This document shows positions 9,153 through 19,331 of a stretch of DNA of 64,000 nucleotides, in pieces. A program made the position numbers and the translations under genes. Below the pieces are notes generated by a model that saw nothing but the letters and a program-made list of their open reading frames with translations, did no database searches and was not told the DNA's origin. Each line of letters opens with the position of its first letter. Position 1 is the first letter of the stretch. Source of the DNA: Pseudomonas sp. MWU13-2100 (lineage in GTDB: Bacteria > Pseudomonadota > Gammaproteobacteria > Pseudomonadales > Pseudomonadaceae); assembly GCF_023242365.1 (NCBI RefSeq), contig NZ_JALLIX010000022.1:42020-106019 (forward strand), given 5' to 3'.

Positions 9153-9914
9153 ATGTACAAATTGAATATCGAAAACCTCTACAAGCGCTTCGGCGATAAC
9201 GAAGTCCTCAAGGGCGTATCGCTCCAGGCCCGCTCCGGCGATGTGGTGAGCATGATCGGCGCCAGCGGCTCGGGCAAAAGTACCATGCTGCGCTGCATCA
9301 ATTTCCTCGAACGCGCCGACGAAGGTCGCATCGAGCTGGACGGCGAGTTGATCGCCACCCATCCGGCGCCGGGCGGCATGAAGGTCACCAGTCCGGCACA
9401 ATTGCAGCGCCTGCGCACCCGACTGGCCATGGTGTTCCAGCATTTCAACCTGTGGAGCCACCTGACGGTGCTGGAGAATATTGTCCTGGCACCGTGCCGG
9501 GTTCTGGGGGTGGCGCGCAAGGATGCCGAGGAGCGGGCCCGGGCCTATCTCGACAAGGTCGGCTTGCCCCAGCGGGTGGCCGGGCAGCATCCGGCGTTTC
9601 TCTCCGGCGGCCAGCAGCAACGGGTGGCGATTGCCCGGGCCCTGGCCATGGAGCCGCAGATCCTGCTGTTCGACGAACCGACCTCGGCGCTCGACCCGGA
9701 GTTGGTGGGCGAGGTCTTGAAAGTGATTCAGGCGCTGGCCGAGGAAGGTCGTACAATGCTCATGGTAACGCACGAGATGGGCTTTGCCCGGCAGGTCTCC
9801 AGCCAGGTGCTGTTCCTCCATCAAGGTCGGGTCGAAGAGCAGGGCGATGCCCGGATGCTCGACCATCCGCAAAGCGAGCGTTTGCAACAGTTTCTTTCTG
9901 GCCGTTTGAAGTGA
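9153..9914 (+). CDS. ABC importer ATPase (HisP type)
   Basis: ATP-binding subunit of 253 residues. Walker A GASGSGKST near residue 33-41, Q loop QHFNLW, signature LSGGQQQRVAIARAL, Walker B ILLFDEPTSALDPE and the H-loop TH are all intact. The insert HPAPGGMKVTSPAQLQRLR matches HisP/AotP-like proteins. It energises the two permeases upstream. The gene is last of the importer unit and is followed after 12 bases by an Lrp-family regulator. Confidence 0.93.
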   Translation: MYKLNIENLYKRFGDNEVLKGVSLQARSGDVVSMIGASGSGKSTMLRCINFLERADEGRIELDGELIATHPAPGGMKVTSPAQLQRLRTRLAMVFQHFNLWSHLTVLENIVLAPCRVLGVARKDAEERARAYLDKVGLPQRVAGQHPAFLSGGQQQRVAIARALAMEPQILLFDEPTSALDPELVGEVLKVIQALAEEGRTMLMVTHEMGFARQVSSQVLFLHQGRVEEQGDARMLDHPQSERLQQFLSGRLK

Positions 9915-9926
9915 GGCAAGCCATTC

Positions 9927-10406
9927 ATGGCGGATATTCGTGACCTGTCGATCGTCCTGGATCGCATCGACCAGGCAATTATCGAGGTGTTGCGCCACGA
10001 TGGGCGTATCACCTACCAGAAGCTCTCCGAGCGTGTGCACCTGACGCCCCGGCCTTGCCTGGAGCGGGTACGCAAGCTGGAGCAGTTGGGTGTGATCCGC
10101 GGTTACGGGGCGATTCTCGACGAGAAGAAACTCTCGGCGGGCCTGTCGCTGCTGGTGCTGGTGGCGTTATCGAACCAGAGCGGGCGGGCGGCGCAGAAGG
10201 CCTTCGAGGCCAAGACCCGGGCCTGCCCCCAGGTACTGGAGTGTCGCTTGATCAGCGGCGCGTTCGACTACAGCCTGCGCATGCGTTGTCGCGACATGGA
10301 ACATTACCGGGTCCTGACGGAAACCTGGCTGGAGGACCCGGAGCTGCATATCGACAAGCTGGTCAGTCATCCTGAGCTGGCGATGGTCAAGACCTCGATG
10401 GCGTAG
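9927..10406 (+). CDS. Lrp/AsnC-family transcriptional regulator
   Basis: Regulator of 159 residues with an N-terminal winged helix-turn-helix (DRIDQAIIEVLRHDGRITYQKLSERVHLT) and a C-terminal RAM ligand-binding domain (roughly 70-150). Its place directly after an amino acid importer ATPase and ahead of citrulline/ornithine catabolic genes suggests it senses one of these amino acids and controls the cluster. Target sites are not identified. Confidence 0.9.
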   Translation: MADIRDLSIVLDRIDQAIIEVLRHDGRITYQKLSERVHLTPRPCLERVRKLEQLGVIRGYGAILDEKKLSAGLSLLVLVALSNQSGRAAQKAFEAKTRACPQVLECRLISGAFDYSLRMRCRDMEHYRVLTETWLEDPELHIDKLVSHPELAMVKTSMA

Positions 10407-10409
10407 CGA

Positions 10410-10540
10410 GGGACCGCGTTATCGTTCTTCGCGGCAGCGCGGCGTCCCGACCAGCTCCGCTCCCTCAGGACCTCGGTTGTATGCTGATTTTGAAGAGGAC
10501 ACCGACATTGTGGGAGCGGAGCTTGCCCGCGAAAAGGGCC
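10410..10540. repeat. REP doublet (TGTGGGAGCGGAGCTTGCCCGCGAA class), one copy degenerate
   Basis: The copy at about 10509-10533 matches this REP class well. The facing copy (about 10420-10464) is degraded: its start GTTATCGTTCTTCGCGG matches the good element at 20980-21022 but the core differs. Nothing else is seen in the 306-base gap before ctlX. Confidence 0.7.
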
Positions 10541-10712
10541 TTGAGGGCGAGGCTGATGTTCATTCTTGCAACGTATTTCAGCCGCTCGCCGATTCTGCTG
10601 CACCACGCCAATCTTTCAGCCGTTTCCAGCCTTCGCCGCCGACTTATCAACCGGGTTTTTCCCCGCCTCGAACAGACAATGAGCACCTCAACCCCTCATT
10701 GAATTCGTGCCC

Positions 10713-11651
10713 ATGCAAACCACCCACACCGTCTTGATGGTTCGTCCGGCGAGCTTTGCCTTCAATCCCGATACCGCCGCCAACAACCGCTTCCAGCAGC
10801 AGGCCCAGATCGACGAAAACGTCCAGCAGCAGGCCCTCGAGGAGTTCGACCAGTATGTCGCGACCTTGCGCGCCCACGACGTCGAGGTCCTGGTGCACCA
10901 CGACCGTGCCTTGCCGCATACCCCGGACTCGATCTTTCCCAATAATTGCTGGAGCAGTCATCCCGACGGCACTCTGGTGATCTATCCGATGCAGGGGCAT
11001 AACCGCCGCCTGGAGCGCCACAAGGGGGTGCTCGACTGGCTGCGTGAACAGCACCAGGTGTTGCACTGCGTGGACTTTTCCGGCCTGGAGGCCGAGGGCC
11101 TGTTTGTCGAAGGCACCGGCAGCATGGTCTTCGACCGCGAACAGCGAATCTGCTACGCCGGCTATTCCACTCGCACCCATGCCGCGGCCTTGCAGCCAGT
11201 GCTCGATCACCTCGGTTATGAGCTCTGCGGGTTCAATGCCGTGGACCGGGCCGGCGTGCCGATCTACCACACCAATGTGATGATGAGCGTCGGCCGACAT
11301 CTGGCCGTGGTCTGCCTGCAGGCTGTCAGCGATCAGACCGAGCGCGAAGGCCTGCGCCAGCGCCTGGAGTCCAGCGGCAAGGAAGTCCTGGCCCTGGACT
11401 GGAAGCAGCTGGAGTCCTTCGCCGGCAACATGCTGGAAGTGCACAGCCGCCGGGGCGAGCCGCTACTGGTGATGTCGCGCACGGCCTGGGCGGCGCTCGA
11501 CGCCGGGCAACGACGACAAGTCGAACGCCATGCCACGCCCTTGCCGGTCAAGATCGACACCATCGAACGCATTGGCGGCGGCAGTGCCCGTTGCATGCTC
11601 GCCGAAGTCTTCTTGCCCAGGCATCCCGTCACCGTGGAGTGCGCCCGATGA
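10713..11651 (+). CDS. ctlX: citrulline utilisation hydrolase CtlX (amidinotransferase fold)
   Basis: Member of the guanidine-modifying/amidinotransferase superfamily, 312 residues. Family-typical segments are TPDSIFPNNCWSSH, VEGTGSMVFDR, PIYHTNVMMSVG (catalytic His) and GGSARCMLAEVFLP (catalytic Cys near the C-terminus). NCBI-style CtlX proteins of this type hydrolyse citrulline to ornithine, CO2 and ammonia; the assignment here is by resemblance. The ATG at 10713 was chosen over a GTG two codons upstream. The stop overlaps the succinyltransferase start (ATGA), so ornithine formed here would feed directly into the next enzyme. Confidence 0.8.
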   Translation: MQTTHTVLMVRPASFAFNPDTAANNRFQQQAQIDENVQQQALEEFDQYVATLRAHDVEVLVHHDRALPHTPDSIFPNNCWSSHPDGTLVIYPMQGHNRRLERHKGVLDWLREQHQVLHCVDFSGLEAEGLFVEGTGSMVFDREQRICYAGYSTRTHAAALQPVLDHLGYELCGFNAVDRAGVPIYHTNVMMSVGRHLAVVCLQAVSDQTEREGLRQRLESSGKEVLALDWKQLESFAGNMLEVHSRRGEPLLVMSRTAWAALDAGQRRQVERHATPLPVKIDTIERIGGGSARCMLAEVFLPRHPVTVECAR

Positions 11652-12682
11652 TTGTCCGTCCCGCGCGCCTGTCCGACCTTCCTGCCTTGCTGTGCCTGGC
11701 GCAAAGCGCCGGCGCCGGCCTGACCACATTGCCCGCCGATCCGCAGCGCCTGCACCATCGTCTGGAGTGGGCGCAGAAGACCTTCGCCGGCATCGCCGAG
11801 CGCGGCGATGCCGACTACCTGTTCGTCCTTGAGGCCGCTGAGGGCGAAGTCGTGGGTATCTGCGCCCTGGCTGGCGCTGTCGGCCTGCGCGAGCCCTGGT
11901 ACAACTACCGGGTCGGCCTGTTGGTTGCGGCGTCGAAAAACCTGTCGATCAACCAGCATCTGCCGACCCTGTTCCTGGGCAACGACATGACCGGACATTC
12001 CGAACTGTGCTCGCTGTTCCTCGGTGCCAATCATCGCGAGGGCCTGAACGGCCGGCTGTTGTCCAAGGCGCGCTTTTTGTTCCTCGCCGAATTCCGCGAA
12101 TGCTTCGGCGACAAGGTGATCGCCGAGATGCGCGGTTATTCCGACGAGCAGGGCATCTCCCCATTCTGGGAGGGGCTGGGGCGACACTTCTTCAAGATGG
12201 ATTTCGCCGACGCCGACTTCCTTACCGGCCAGGGCAACAAGACCTTTATCGCCGAACTGATGCCCAAGTTCCCGCTGCCCACCTGCCTGCTGCCGAAAAC
12301 CGCGCAGGCGGTGATCGGCCGGGTCCACCCCAATACTGAACCGGCGCTGGGCATGCTCAAGGCCGAAGGGTTCGGCTTCAAGGACTACGTCGATATCTTC
12401 GACGGCGGGCCGTTGATCGAGTGCGCCACTGATGAAATCCGCGCCGTGCGCGACAGTCGGGTACTGGTACTGAGCATCGGTACGCCCGGCGAGCAGGCCG
12501 AGCCATACCTGATCCATAACCGCCAGTTCGCCGAGTGCCGGATTGCCGCCGCACCGGCCCGGATCGCCGCCGGGACCCTGGTGGTCGAGGCCCGGACCGC
12601 CAGGGAGCTGGGACTGGAGGCGGGGGCTTCGGTGCGCGCCGTGACCCTGTCGGCGCGCCGTGCGCAACAGGCTGCCGCCTAG
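11648..12682 (+). CDS. arginine/ornithine N-succinyltransferase-like protein
   Basis: AstA-family acyltransferase of 344 residues. Recognisable blocks include LRPA-like start (IVRPARLSDLPALL), WYNYRVGLLVAASKNLSI, FLGNDMTGHSELCSLFL, FIAELMPKFPLPTCLLP and HPNTEPALGMLKAEGF. The family transfers succinyl from succinyl-CoA to the alpha-amino group of arginine or ornithine. Coupled translation with the citrulline hydrolase favours ornithine as acceptor. No other ast genes are in the window, so the succinyl product must be processed elsewhere. Confidence 0.88.
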   Translation: MIVRPARLSDLPALLCLAQSAGAGLTTLPADPQRLHHRLEWAQKTFAGIAERGDADYLFVLEAAEGEVVGICALAGAVGLREPWYNYRVGLLVAASKNLSINQHLPTLFLGNDMTGHSELCSLFLGANHREGLNGRLLSKARFLFLAEFRECFGDKVIAEMRGYSDEQGISPFWEGLGRHFFKMDFADADFLTGQGNKTFIAELMPKFPLPTCLLPKTAQAVIGRVHPNTEPALGMLKAEGFGFKDYVDIFDGGPLIECATDEIRAVRDSRVLVLSIGTPGEQAEPYLIHNRQFAECRIAAAPARIAAGTLVVEARTARELGLEAGASVRAVTLSARRAQQAAA

Positions 12683-12766
12683 CCTGTTGCTGCGCTGAAA
12701 CGTGTCGAACGCTCGGGGGAATGGGAAAGGACCGCAAAGTCAGTGTTCTGGCTCGGAAAAACGCCG

Positions 12767-12855
12767 CAACTGTCATTTCTGACAGTTGTGGCGCGCGCGG
12801 ATGAAGGATTGAATACCCGGCAGCCCTGCCTGTCGGCACGGCAGGCAGGGCTGCC
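12767..12855. other. two inverted repeats upstream of delta-60 gene
   Basis: At 12767-12788 there is a perfect 9-bp inverted repeat CAACTGTCA/TGACAGTTG with a TTTC loop. At 12819-12855 there is a 14-bp inverted repeat GGCAGCCCTGCCTG/CAGGCAGGGCTGCC with a 9-base loop. Neither is followed by a T tract, so operator or mRNA structure is as likely as termination. Confidence 0.5.
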
Positions 12856-12876
12856 AACCCCAGGGGGGATCCGCTC

Positions 12877-14160
12877 ATGATACTGGAGGAACTGCGAGGC
12901 TATCGACTTGGCCCGGCGGGCGAAGCGGATTCGACGTTTGGGCAGTCGGGCACGGTCAGGTTGCAGTTCCCAGGTTGTCTATCGAGCCTGGCCAATGACG
13001 TGCTGGCCTGTGCCGATGGCAAGGTCCTGGTGGTACTCAAGGTAGGTTTCGCCGACGGTTGTCGTTTTGGCCTGGCACGCCTGCATGAGGACGGCGCGCC
13101 GGACGCTTCCTTCGGTGACGGCGGATTTGTCTGTGGCCGCTTCCAGGCCGGTGTCGAGGCCATGGCCAGCAGCGCGCAACTGCTCGCCGATGGACGCATC
13201 CTGCTGTTCGGCCTGCATTATCTCGACCATGAGCATACCTTGCCGGGCGTGGCGCGTTTCAACGCCGACGGGTGCCCGGACCCGACCTTTGGCGAGCAGG
13301 GTGTGAAAGTGCTGCGTTTGCCCGGCGGGCTCGCCGAGGGACCGCGGGACGGATGGTTGCCGCCGGGGTTGCCGGGTGTCGAAGCCTGTGCGGGCGCCGT
13401 GCAGGAGGACGGCAAGATCCTGCTGGTCGCTAATCACTCTTACACCTTCGCCGATTATTTCGGGCTGTTGATCCGTCTGCAGCCCGACGGCACCTTGGAC
13501 CCGACATTCAACGGGCGCGGCTTTGTCGTGGTACGGCATCTGTTGATGAGCTCCTGGCTGAGCTGTGTCCGGGTCCAGACCGACGGCAAGATCCTGGTGG
13601 GCGGCTCGGTGGATTTTCCCCAGTTGGGACTGATGGTGCGCTACGAGGCTGACGGTCGTCTCGATCATGGCTTTGGCGACCGGGGGTTTCTCTCGTTCGG
13701 TTTTGCCGGAGCCAGTTCCCTGGTGACGAAATTGGCCATTGGCAACGATGGGCGACTGCTTTGTGTCGGTAACCGTTTCAATCCCATGTGCGGGGCCTTG
13801 CAAAGGTTTAGCCCCGAGGGCGCCACGGACCAGGGTTTCAATGAGGCCGATGTCCTCCAGCTCGACATCGACACGTCGGCCAGTATTTGGGCCGGTCTCG
13901 CTGTCCAACCCGATGGTTCGATTCTGGTGGCCGGCTCGACGGTGAAGGGATTTGGCTCGGACTTCGTCCTGGTGCGTTACCTGGCCGACGGACAGTTGGA
14001 CCGGGACTTCGCCGGCGGGCGCGGCTGGGTGCGCACCAGCCTGGGCCGCAGCCTGGATACCGTCACCGCCCTGGCCGTGCAAAACGATGGGCGAATCCTG
14101 GTGGCCGGCCATTCATTGTTCGGCAGTTTCAGGGCGGTGGTGGTGCGTTACCGGGGCTGA
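12877..14160 (+). CDS. delta-60 repeat domain protein
   Basis: Protein of 427 residues built of about seven repeats of the pattern (A)xxxDGKIL(V)xGxxxx...xxRxxxDGxLDxxFGxxG, the delta-60 repeat of predicted beta-propeller proteins. Clear copies are near residues 45-85, 100-140, 170-210, 225-265, 275-310, 330-370 and 390-425. There is no signal peptide, which is unusual as many relatives are surface-linked. Function unknown. It precedes the tyrosinase gene group but a gap of about 110 bases makes co-transcription uncertain. Confidence 0.85.
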   Translation: MILEELRGYRLGPAGEADSTFGQSGTVRLQFPGCLSSLANDVLACADGKVLVVLKVGFADGCRFGLARLHEDGAPDASFGDGGFVCGRFQAGVEAMASSAQLLADGRILLFGLHYLDHEHTLPGVARFNADGCPDPTFGEQGVKVLRLPGGLAEGPRDGWLPPGLPGVEACAGAVQEDGKILLVANHSYTFADYFGLLIRLQPDGTLDPTFNGRGFVVVRHLLMSSWLSCVRVQTDGKILVGGSVDFPQLGLMVRYEADGRLDHGFGDRGFLSFGFAGASSLVTKLAIGNDGRLLCVGNRFNPMCGALQRFSPEGATDQGFNEADVLQLDIDTSASIWAGLAVQPDGSILVAGSTVKGFGSDFVLVRYLADGQLDRDFAGGRGWVRTSLGRSLDTVTALAVQNDGRILVAGHSLFGSFRAVVVRYRG

Positions 14161-14270
14161 TCGGCTTGCGCGGGGCACGCGACCGTTGGGCTGCCAGCTC
14201 GCTGCGCGAGCCTGGAGGTGCCATAGTGAAATGGGATAGATGTAAAAACGCTCCGTTGCGGAGGGTGGGT

Positions 14271-14774
14271 ATGTGGCGGTTCAGCCTGTTGTTTGGAATG
14301 ACCCTGGCGTTGTCGTCCTCGGTGTTGGCGGACGATATGCTCTATGACGTTGCACAACCGGTCGAACTCGGCGTCGGCAGAACCCTGGTCGTGCTGCAGG
14401 CCTCGACACCCTCCGATCAGGGGCTGGCGTCCTGGATGGGGCGAGGGCCATTGGTCCTGGCCTTGTCTGGTATCTGGGCGGCCGAAGCGCCGGCGGTCGC
14501 CTATCATCTCTACCTTGATCTGCCCCAGGACAGCATTCCCGGTATTGACGACCCCGGTTACCTGGGGGGACTGAATTTTTATGACACCCCCGACCACTAC
14601 GTGGCCGAGAATCCCAAACGGCTCAGTTTTCTGCTCGACCAGGCGCTGGTCCGCTTGCGCGAGGCCGGGCGGTTGACGCAGCCGCCGACGTTGACCTTCA
14701 TTCCTGTTCGCCCCGAAGAGCCTGGCTACTCGCCCCGGGTCGAGCATGTCTCGATCGTCAGGACATCGGACTGA
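14271..14774 (+). CDS. secreted protein resembling a tyrosinase C-terminal domain
   Basis: Exported protein of 167 residues with a signal peptide (hydrophobic residues about 4-18, cleavage near VLA-DD). Its second half aligns by eye with the last ~110 residues of the adjacent tyrosinase: YHLYLDLP.. versus YLVYLGLP.., GYLGGLNFYD versus EYLVGGISMFG, and RLSFLLDQALVRLREAG versus RVSFLVGERIQTLLAAG, each followed by a proline-rich P-TLTFIP/AVTLVP strand. So it looks like a free-standing copy of that domain. Possible roles are copper delivery, shielding of the active site or folding help. The ATG at 14271 is preceded by GGAGG. A GTG at 14226 is possible. Confidence 0.7.
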   Translation: MWRFSLLFGMTLALSSSVLADDMLYDVAQPVELGVGRTLVVLQASTPSDQGLASWMGRGPLVLALSGIWAAEAPAVAYHLYLDLPQDSIPGIDDPGYLGGLNFYDTPDHYVAENPKRLSFLLDQALVRLREAGRLTQPPTLTFIPVRPEEPGYSPRVEHVSIVRTSD

Positions 14775-14873
14775 TGTAAAAGTTCCCACTTTTGTGGAGG
14801 AAAACCCCTTCGCTGACTACCCTGAGCTTGCTGTTGATTGTGGAGATCAATTCGTACGGCTCAAGGAGTGAAT

Positions 14874-16370
14874 ATGACTATCAGTCGAAGGAAGGTGCTG
14901 AAGGCGGGGCTTGTGGGCGGCGGGATGGCGATGTTGCCATTTGGTCTTGTAAAAAATGCCTGGGCGGCTCAAGGCAAGACACTGACGCGTTACAACGTAC
15001 TGTCCGCGGAAGGGCAGAAGATGTTGGAGATTTATGCCGACGCCGTGAAGAAAATGATGGCCAAGGATCCCAAGGACCCGCTGTCCTGGACCTTTCAGTG
15101 GTACACCCATGCGATGCCCAAGGAGCGACCCAAGGCCGAGACCATCGAGAAGATCTACGGCCCTGCCAGCAGTCCGAACAAGGAATTGGCGAAGGCCATG
15201 TGGTGGACCTGCGAACCCCACGCCAGCAAAAACTCCGACGCCTTCCTGCCGTGGCACCGCATGTATGTGTTGTATTTCGAGCAGATCATCCGCGCCGTTT
15301 CGGGCCGGCCTGATTTCACGCTGCCGTACTGGGATTACACCGGTCCCTATAGCGCCAGCGGCAACAACTACAGCGTCATGCCCAAGCAGTTTCTGCTGGA
15401 GAAGGACCCGTTGTGGAGCTCCCTTTATCGGCCCGATCGCAATCCGGGTTCGAATGCCGGGAAGCCCGTGGTCGATTGGGGCGACCCGCTCGACCTGTCC
15501 TGCATGAAGTGGCCTAATTACAGCGACAAGGGGACGGTGGCGGGGTTCTGTTCCAACATCAATGGCAACCCTCATGGCGCCCTGCACGATAACGTCGGTA
15601 ATCAGATCGGCATGGGCCAGGTGCCTTGGGCGGGGAACGATCCGATTTTCTGGTTGCACCATGCCAATATCGACCGTATCTGGGCCAGTTGGAACAAGAG
15701 CGGCGGCAAGAACCCGAATGACAGCGCCTTCCTGAACGAGACCTGGGTCTTTGCCGATGGGGCGGGCAAGGGCGTCAAGGTCAAGGTCGGAGAAGTGCTC
15801 GACACCACGACCCTGGCCTATCCCTACATCTATGCCGAGTATGCCGAGCGTCCCGCGGACAGCCTGCCGTTCCCCTCCGCCCAGAAAAGCTTCCAGCTGC
15901 GTGCCGCCAGTGCCGCTCCCGGGGCTTCGGCCAAGGCGATTGCCCTGGGCGGCAAGGCCACCAGCGTGGTGTTGCAGGCGCCCGTCGCCAGCAATGCGTC
16001 CAAGTCCTTTGGCGCGCAGCTCAAGGCGCTGCCTTCCAGTAGCGTCTACGCCTTGTCGTTCGATGCAATCGGGGCGAGTGACGAGCCGGGCAACAGCTAC
16101 CTGGTCTATCTGGGGCTACCGGCCGGTGCCGCGCCGACGCCGGAGTACCTGGTGGGCGGTATCAGTATGTTCGGGGTTGGCTTGCAGGGCATGCACGGAG
16201 GACATCATGCCACCTCCACGCGTGTCAGCTTCCTCGTCGGCGAGCGCATACAGACGCTGCTCGCCGCCGGGGGGCTGGAGACGGCGCCCGCGGTGACGCT
16301 GGTGCCCAATGGTGAGCCAAGACCCGGCTCCGCGCCGACGATTGGCAGCATCACCTTGCAGTCTCTGTAG
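14874..16370 (+). CDS. tyrosinase-family copper oxidase, Tat-exported
   Basis: Type-3 dicopper oxidase of 498 residues that would hydroxylate/oxidise phenols to quinones. The N-terminus has a twin-arginine signal (SRRKVLKAG, then a hydrophobic stretch). CuA histidines are in QWYTHAM, EPHASKN and FLPWHRMY. CuB histidines are in NPHGALHDN and DPIFWLHHANIDRIW. Residues about 320-498 form a separate C-terminal domain related to the protein encoded just upstream. The ATG at 14874 has AAGGAG 6 bases before it. Product and physiological substrate (melanin, phenolic defence compounds) cannot be told from sequence. Confidence 0.92.
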   Translation: MTISRRKVLKAGLVGGGMAMLPFGLVKNAWAAQGKTLTRYNVLSAEGQKMLEIYADAVKKMMAKDPKDPLSWTFQWYTHAMPKERPKAETIEKIYGPASSPNKELAKAMWWTCEPHASKNSDAFLPWHRMYVLYFEQIIRAVSGRPDFTLPYWDYTGPYSASGNNYSVMPKQFLLEKDPLWSSLYRPDRNPGSNAGKPVVDWGDPLDLSCMKWPNYSDKGTVAGFCSNINGNPHGALHDNVGNQIGMGQVPWAGNDPIFWLHHANIDRIWASWNKSGGKNPNDSAFLNETWVFADGAGKGVKVKVGEVLDTTTLAYPYIYAEYAERPADSLPFPSAQKSFQLRAASAAPGASAKAIALGGKATSVVLQAPVASNASKSFGAQLKALPSSSVYALSFDAIGASDEPGNSYLVYLGLPAGAAPTPEYLVGGISMFGVGLQGMHGGHHATSTRVSFLVGERIQTLLAAGGLETAPAVTLVPNGEPRPGSAPTIGSITLQSL

Positions 16371-16417
16371 GTCCGGCACCCTGGCAGGGGCTGGTCAGCC
16401 GGCCCCTGTCGTTGGCT

Positions 16418-18373
<1,956 letters not shown>

Positions 18374-18423
18374 GGTCTTTCCTTTGTTGTTTTTCTAACC
18401 GATCTTTGACAGCGCACGATCAT

Positions 18424-18510
18424 TGTGGGAGCTGAGCTTGCTCGCGAAGGGGCCGCGAGAACGCCAAAAGCTTCGTCGGGACGTCGCCCGGACCAAGCTC
18501 CGCTCCCACA
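18424..18510. repeat. REP inverted pair (TGTGGGAGC class)
   Basis: Inverted copies TGTGGGAGCTGAGCTTGCTC and GACCAAGCTCCGCTCCCACA flank about 45 bases, located within the 177-base gap between the dehydrogenase and acetoacetyl-CoA synthetase genes. Confidence 0.8.
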
Positions 18511-18550
18511 AGTCATGGGCTGTTTTCGAGATCCGATCTCAGGCAATCAA

Positions 18551-19321
18551 CTATTGTGCCAACCAGCCCCCATCGATATTCCACGCCGCGCCGCGCACCT
18601 GGCTGGCGGCCTCGCTGCACAGGAACAGCACCAGCTCGCCCAGCTGTGACGGGGTGACGAACTCCAGCGACGGTTGCTTCTCCGCTAGCAGATCGTGTTG
18701 TGCCTGTTGCGGATCGACCCCGCTGGCGGCGCGGTCGTCGATCTGTTTCTGCACCAGTGGGGTGAGCACCCAGCCCGGGCAGATGGCATTGCAGGTGACG
18801 TTGCTGGTGGCGGTTTCCAGGCCGACCACCTTGGTCAGGCCGATCACCCCATGCTTGGCCGCCACATAGGCGGCCTTACCCACCGAACCGACCTGGCCAT
18901 GCACCGAGGCGATATTGACGATTCGCCCCCAACCCTTGGCGCGCATGCCCGGCAGCGCCAGGCGCGTGCTGTGGAATACCGACGACAGGTTGATGGCAAT
19001 GATCGCGTCCCAGCGTTCCACCGGGAAGTCTTCCACGCTGGCGACATGCTGGATCCCGGCATTGTTGACCAGGATATCCACGCCGCCGAACTCGCGCTCG
19101 GCGTAGGCGAACATCTCGGCGATTTGTGCCGGGTCGCTGACATCGGCCGGGTGATGGCCGACCCGAGCGCCAAACTGTTCGACCTCGGCGATCACCGCGG
19201 CGGCATCACCAAAGCCGTTGAGCACCACGTTGGCCCCGGCCCGGGCCAGGCCCAGGGCGATGCCCAGGCCGATGCCGCTGGTAGAGCCGGTGACCAGGGC
19301 GGTTTTACCTTTGAGACTCAT
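18551..19321 (-). CDS. bdhA: D-3-hydroxybutyrate dehydrogenase
   Basis: Short-chain dehydrogenase of 256 residues oxidising (R)-3-hydroxybutyrate to acetoacetate with NAD. It shows TGSTSGIGLGIA cofactor motif, NNAGIQHV, the catalytic Ser in NIASVHG, YVAAKHG (YxxxK) and the ICPGWVLTPLV segment with LVQKQIDDRA, which is highly characteristic of this enzyme. The start at 19321 (MSLKGK) gives the family length. A longer in-frame start would overlap the permease end region. It follows the GntP gene by 10 bases. Confidence 0.94.
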   Translation of the reverse strand: MSLKGKTALVTGSTSGIGLGIALGLARAGANVVLNGFGDAAAVIAEVEQFGARVGHHPADVSDPAQIAEMFAYAEREFGGVDILVNNAGIQHVASVEDFPVERWDAIIAINLSSVFHSTRLALPGMRAKGWGRIVNIASVHGQVGSVGKAAYVAAKHGVIGLTKVVGLETATSNVTCNAICPGWVLTPLVQKQIDDRAASGVDPQQAQHDLLAEKQPSLEFVTPSQLGELVLFLCSEAASQVRGAAWNIDGGWLAQ

Positions 19322-19331
19322 AGTCGATTCC

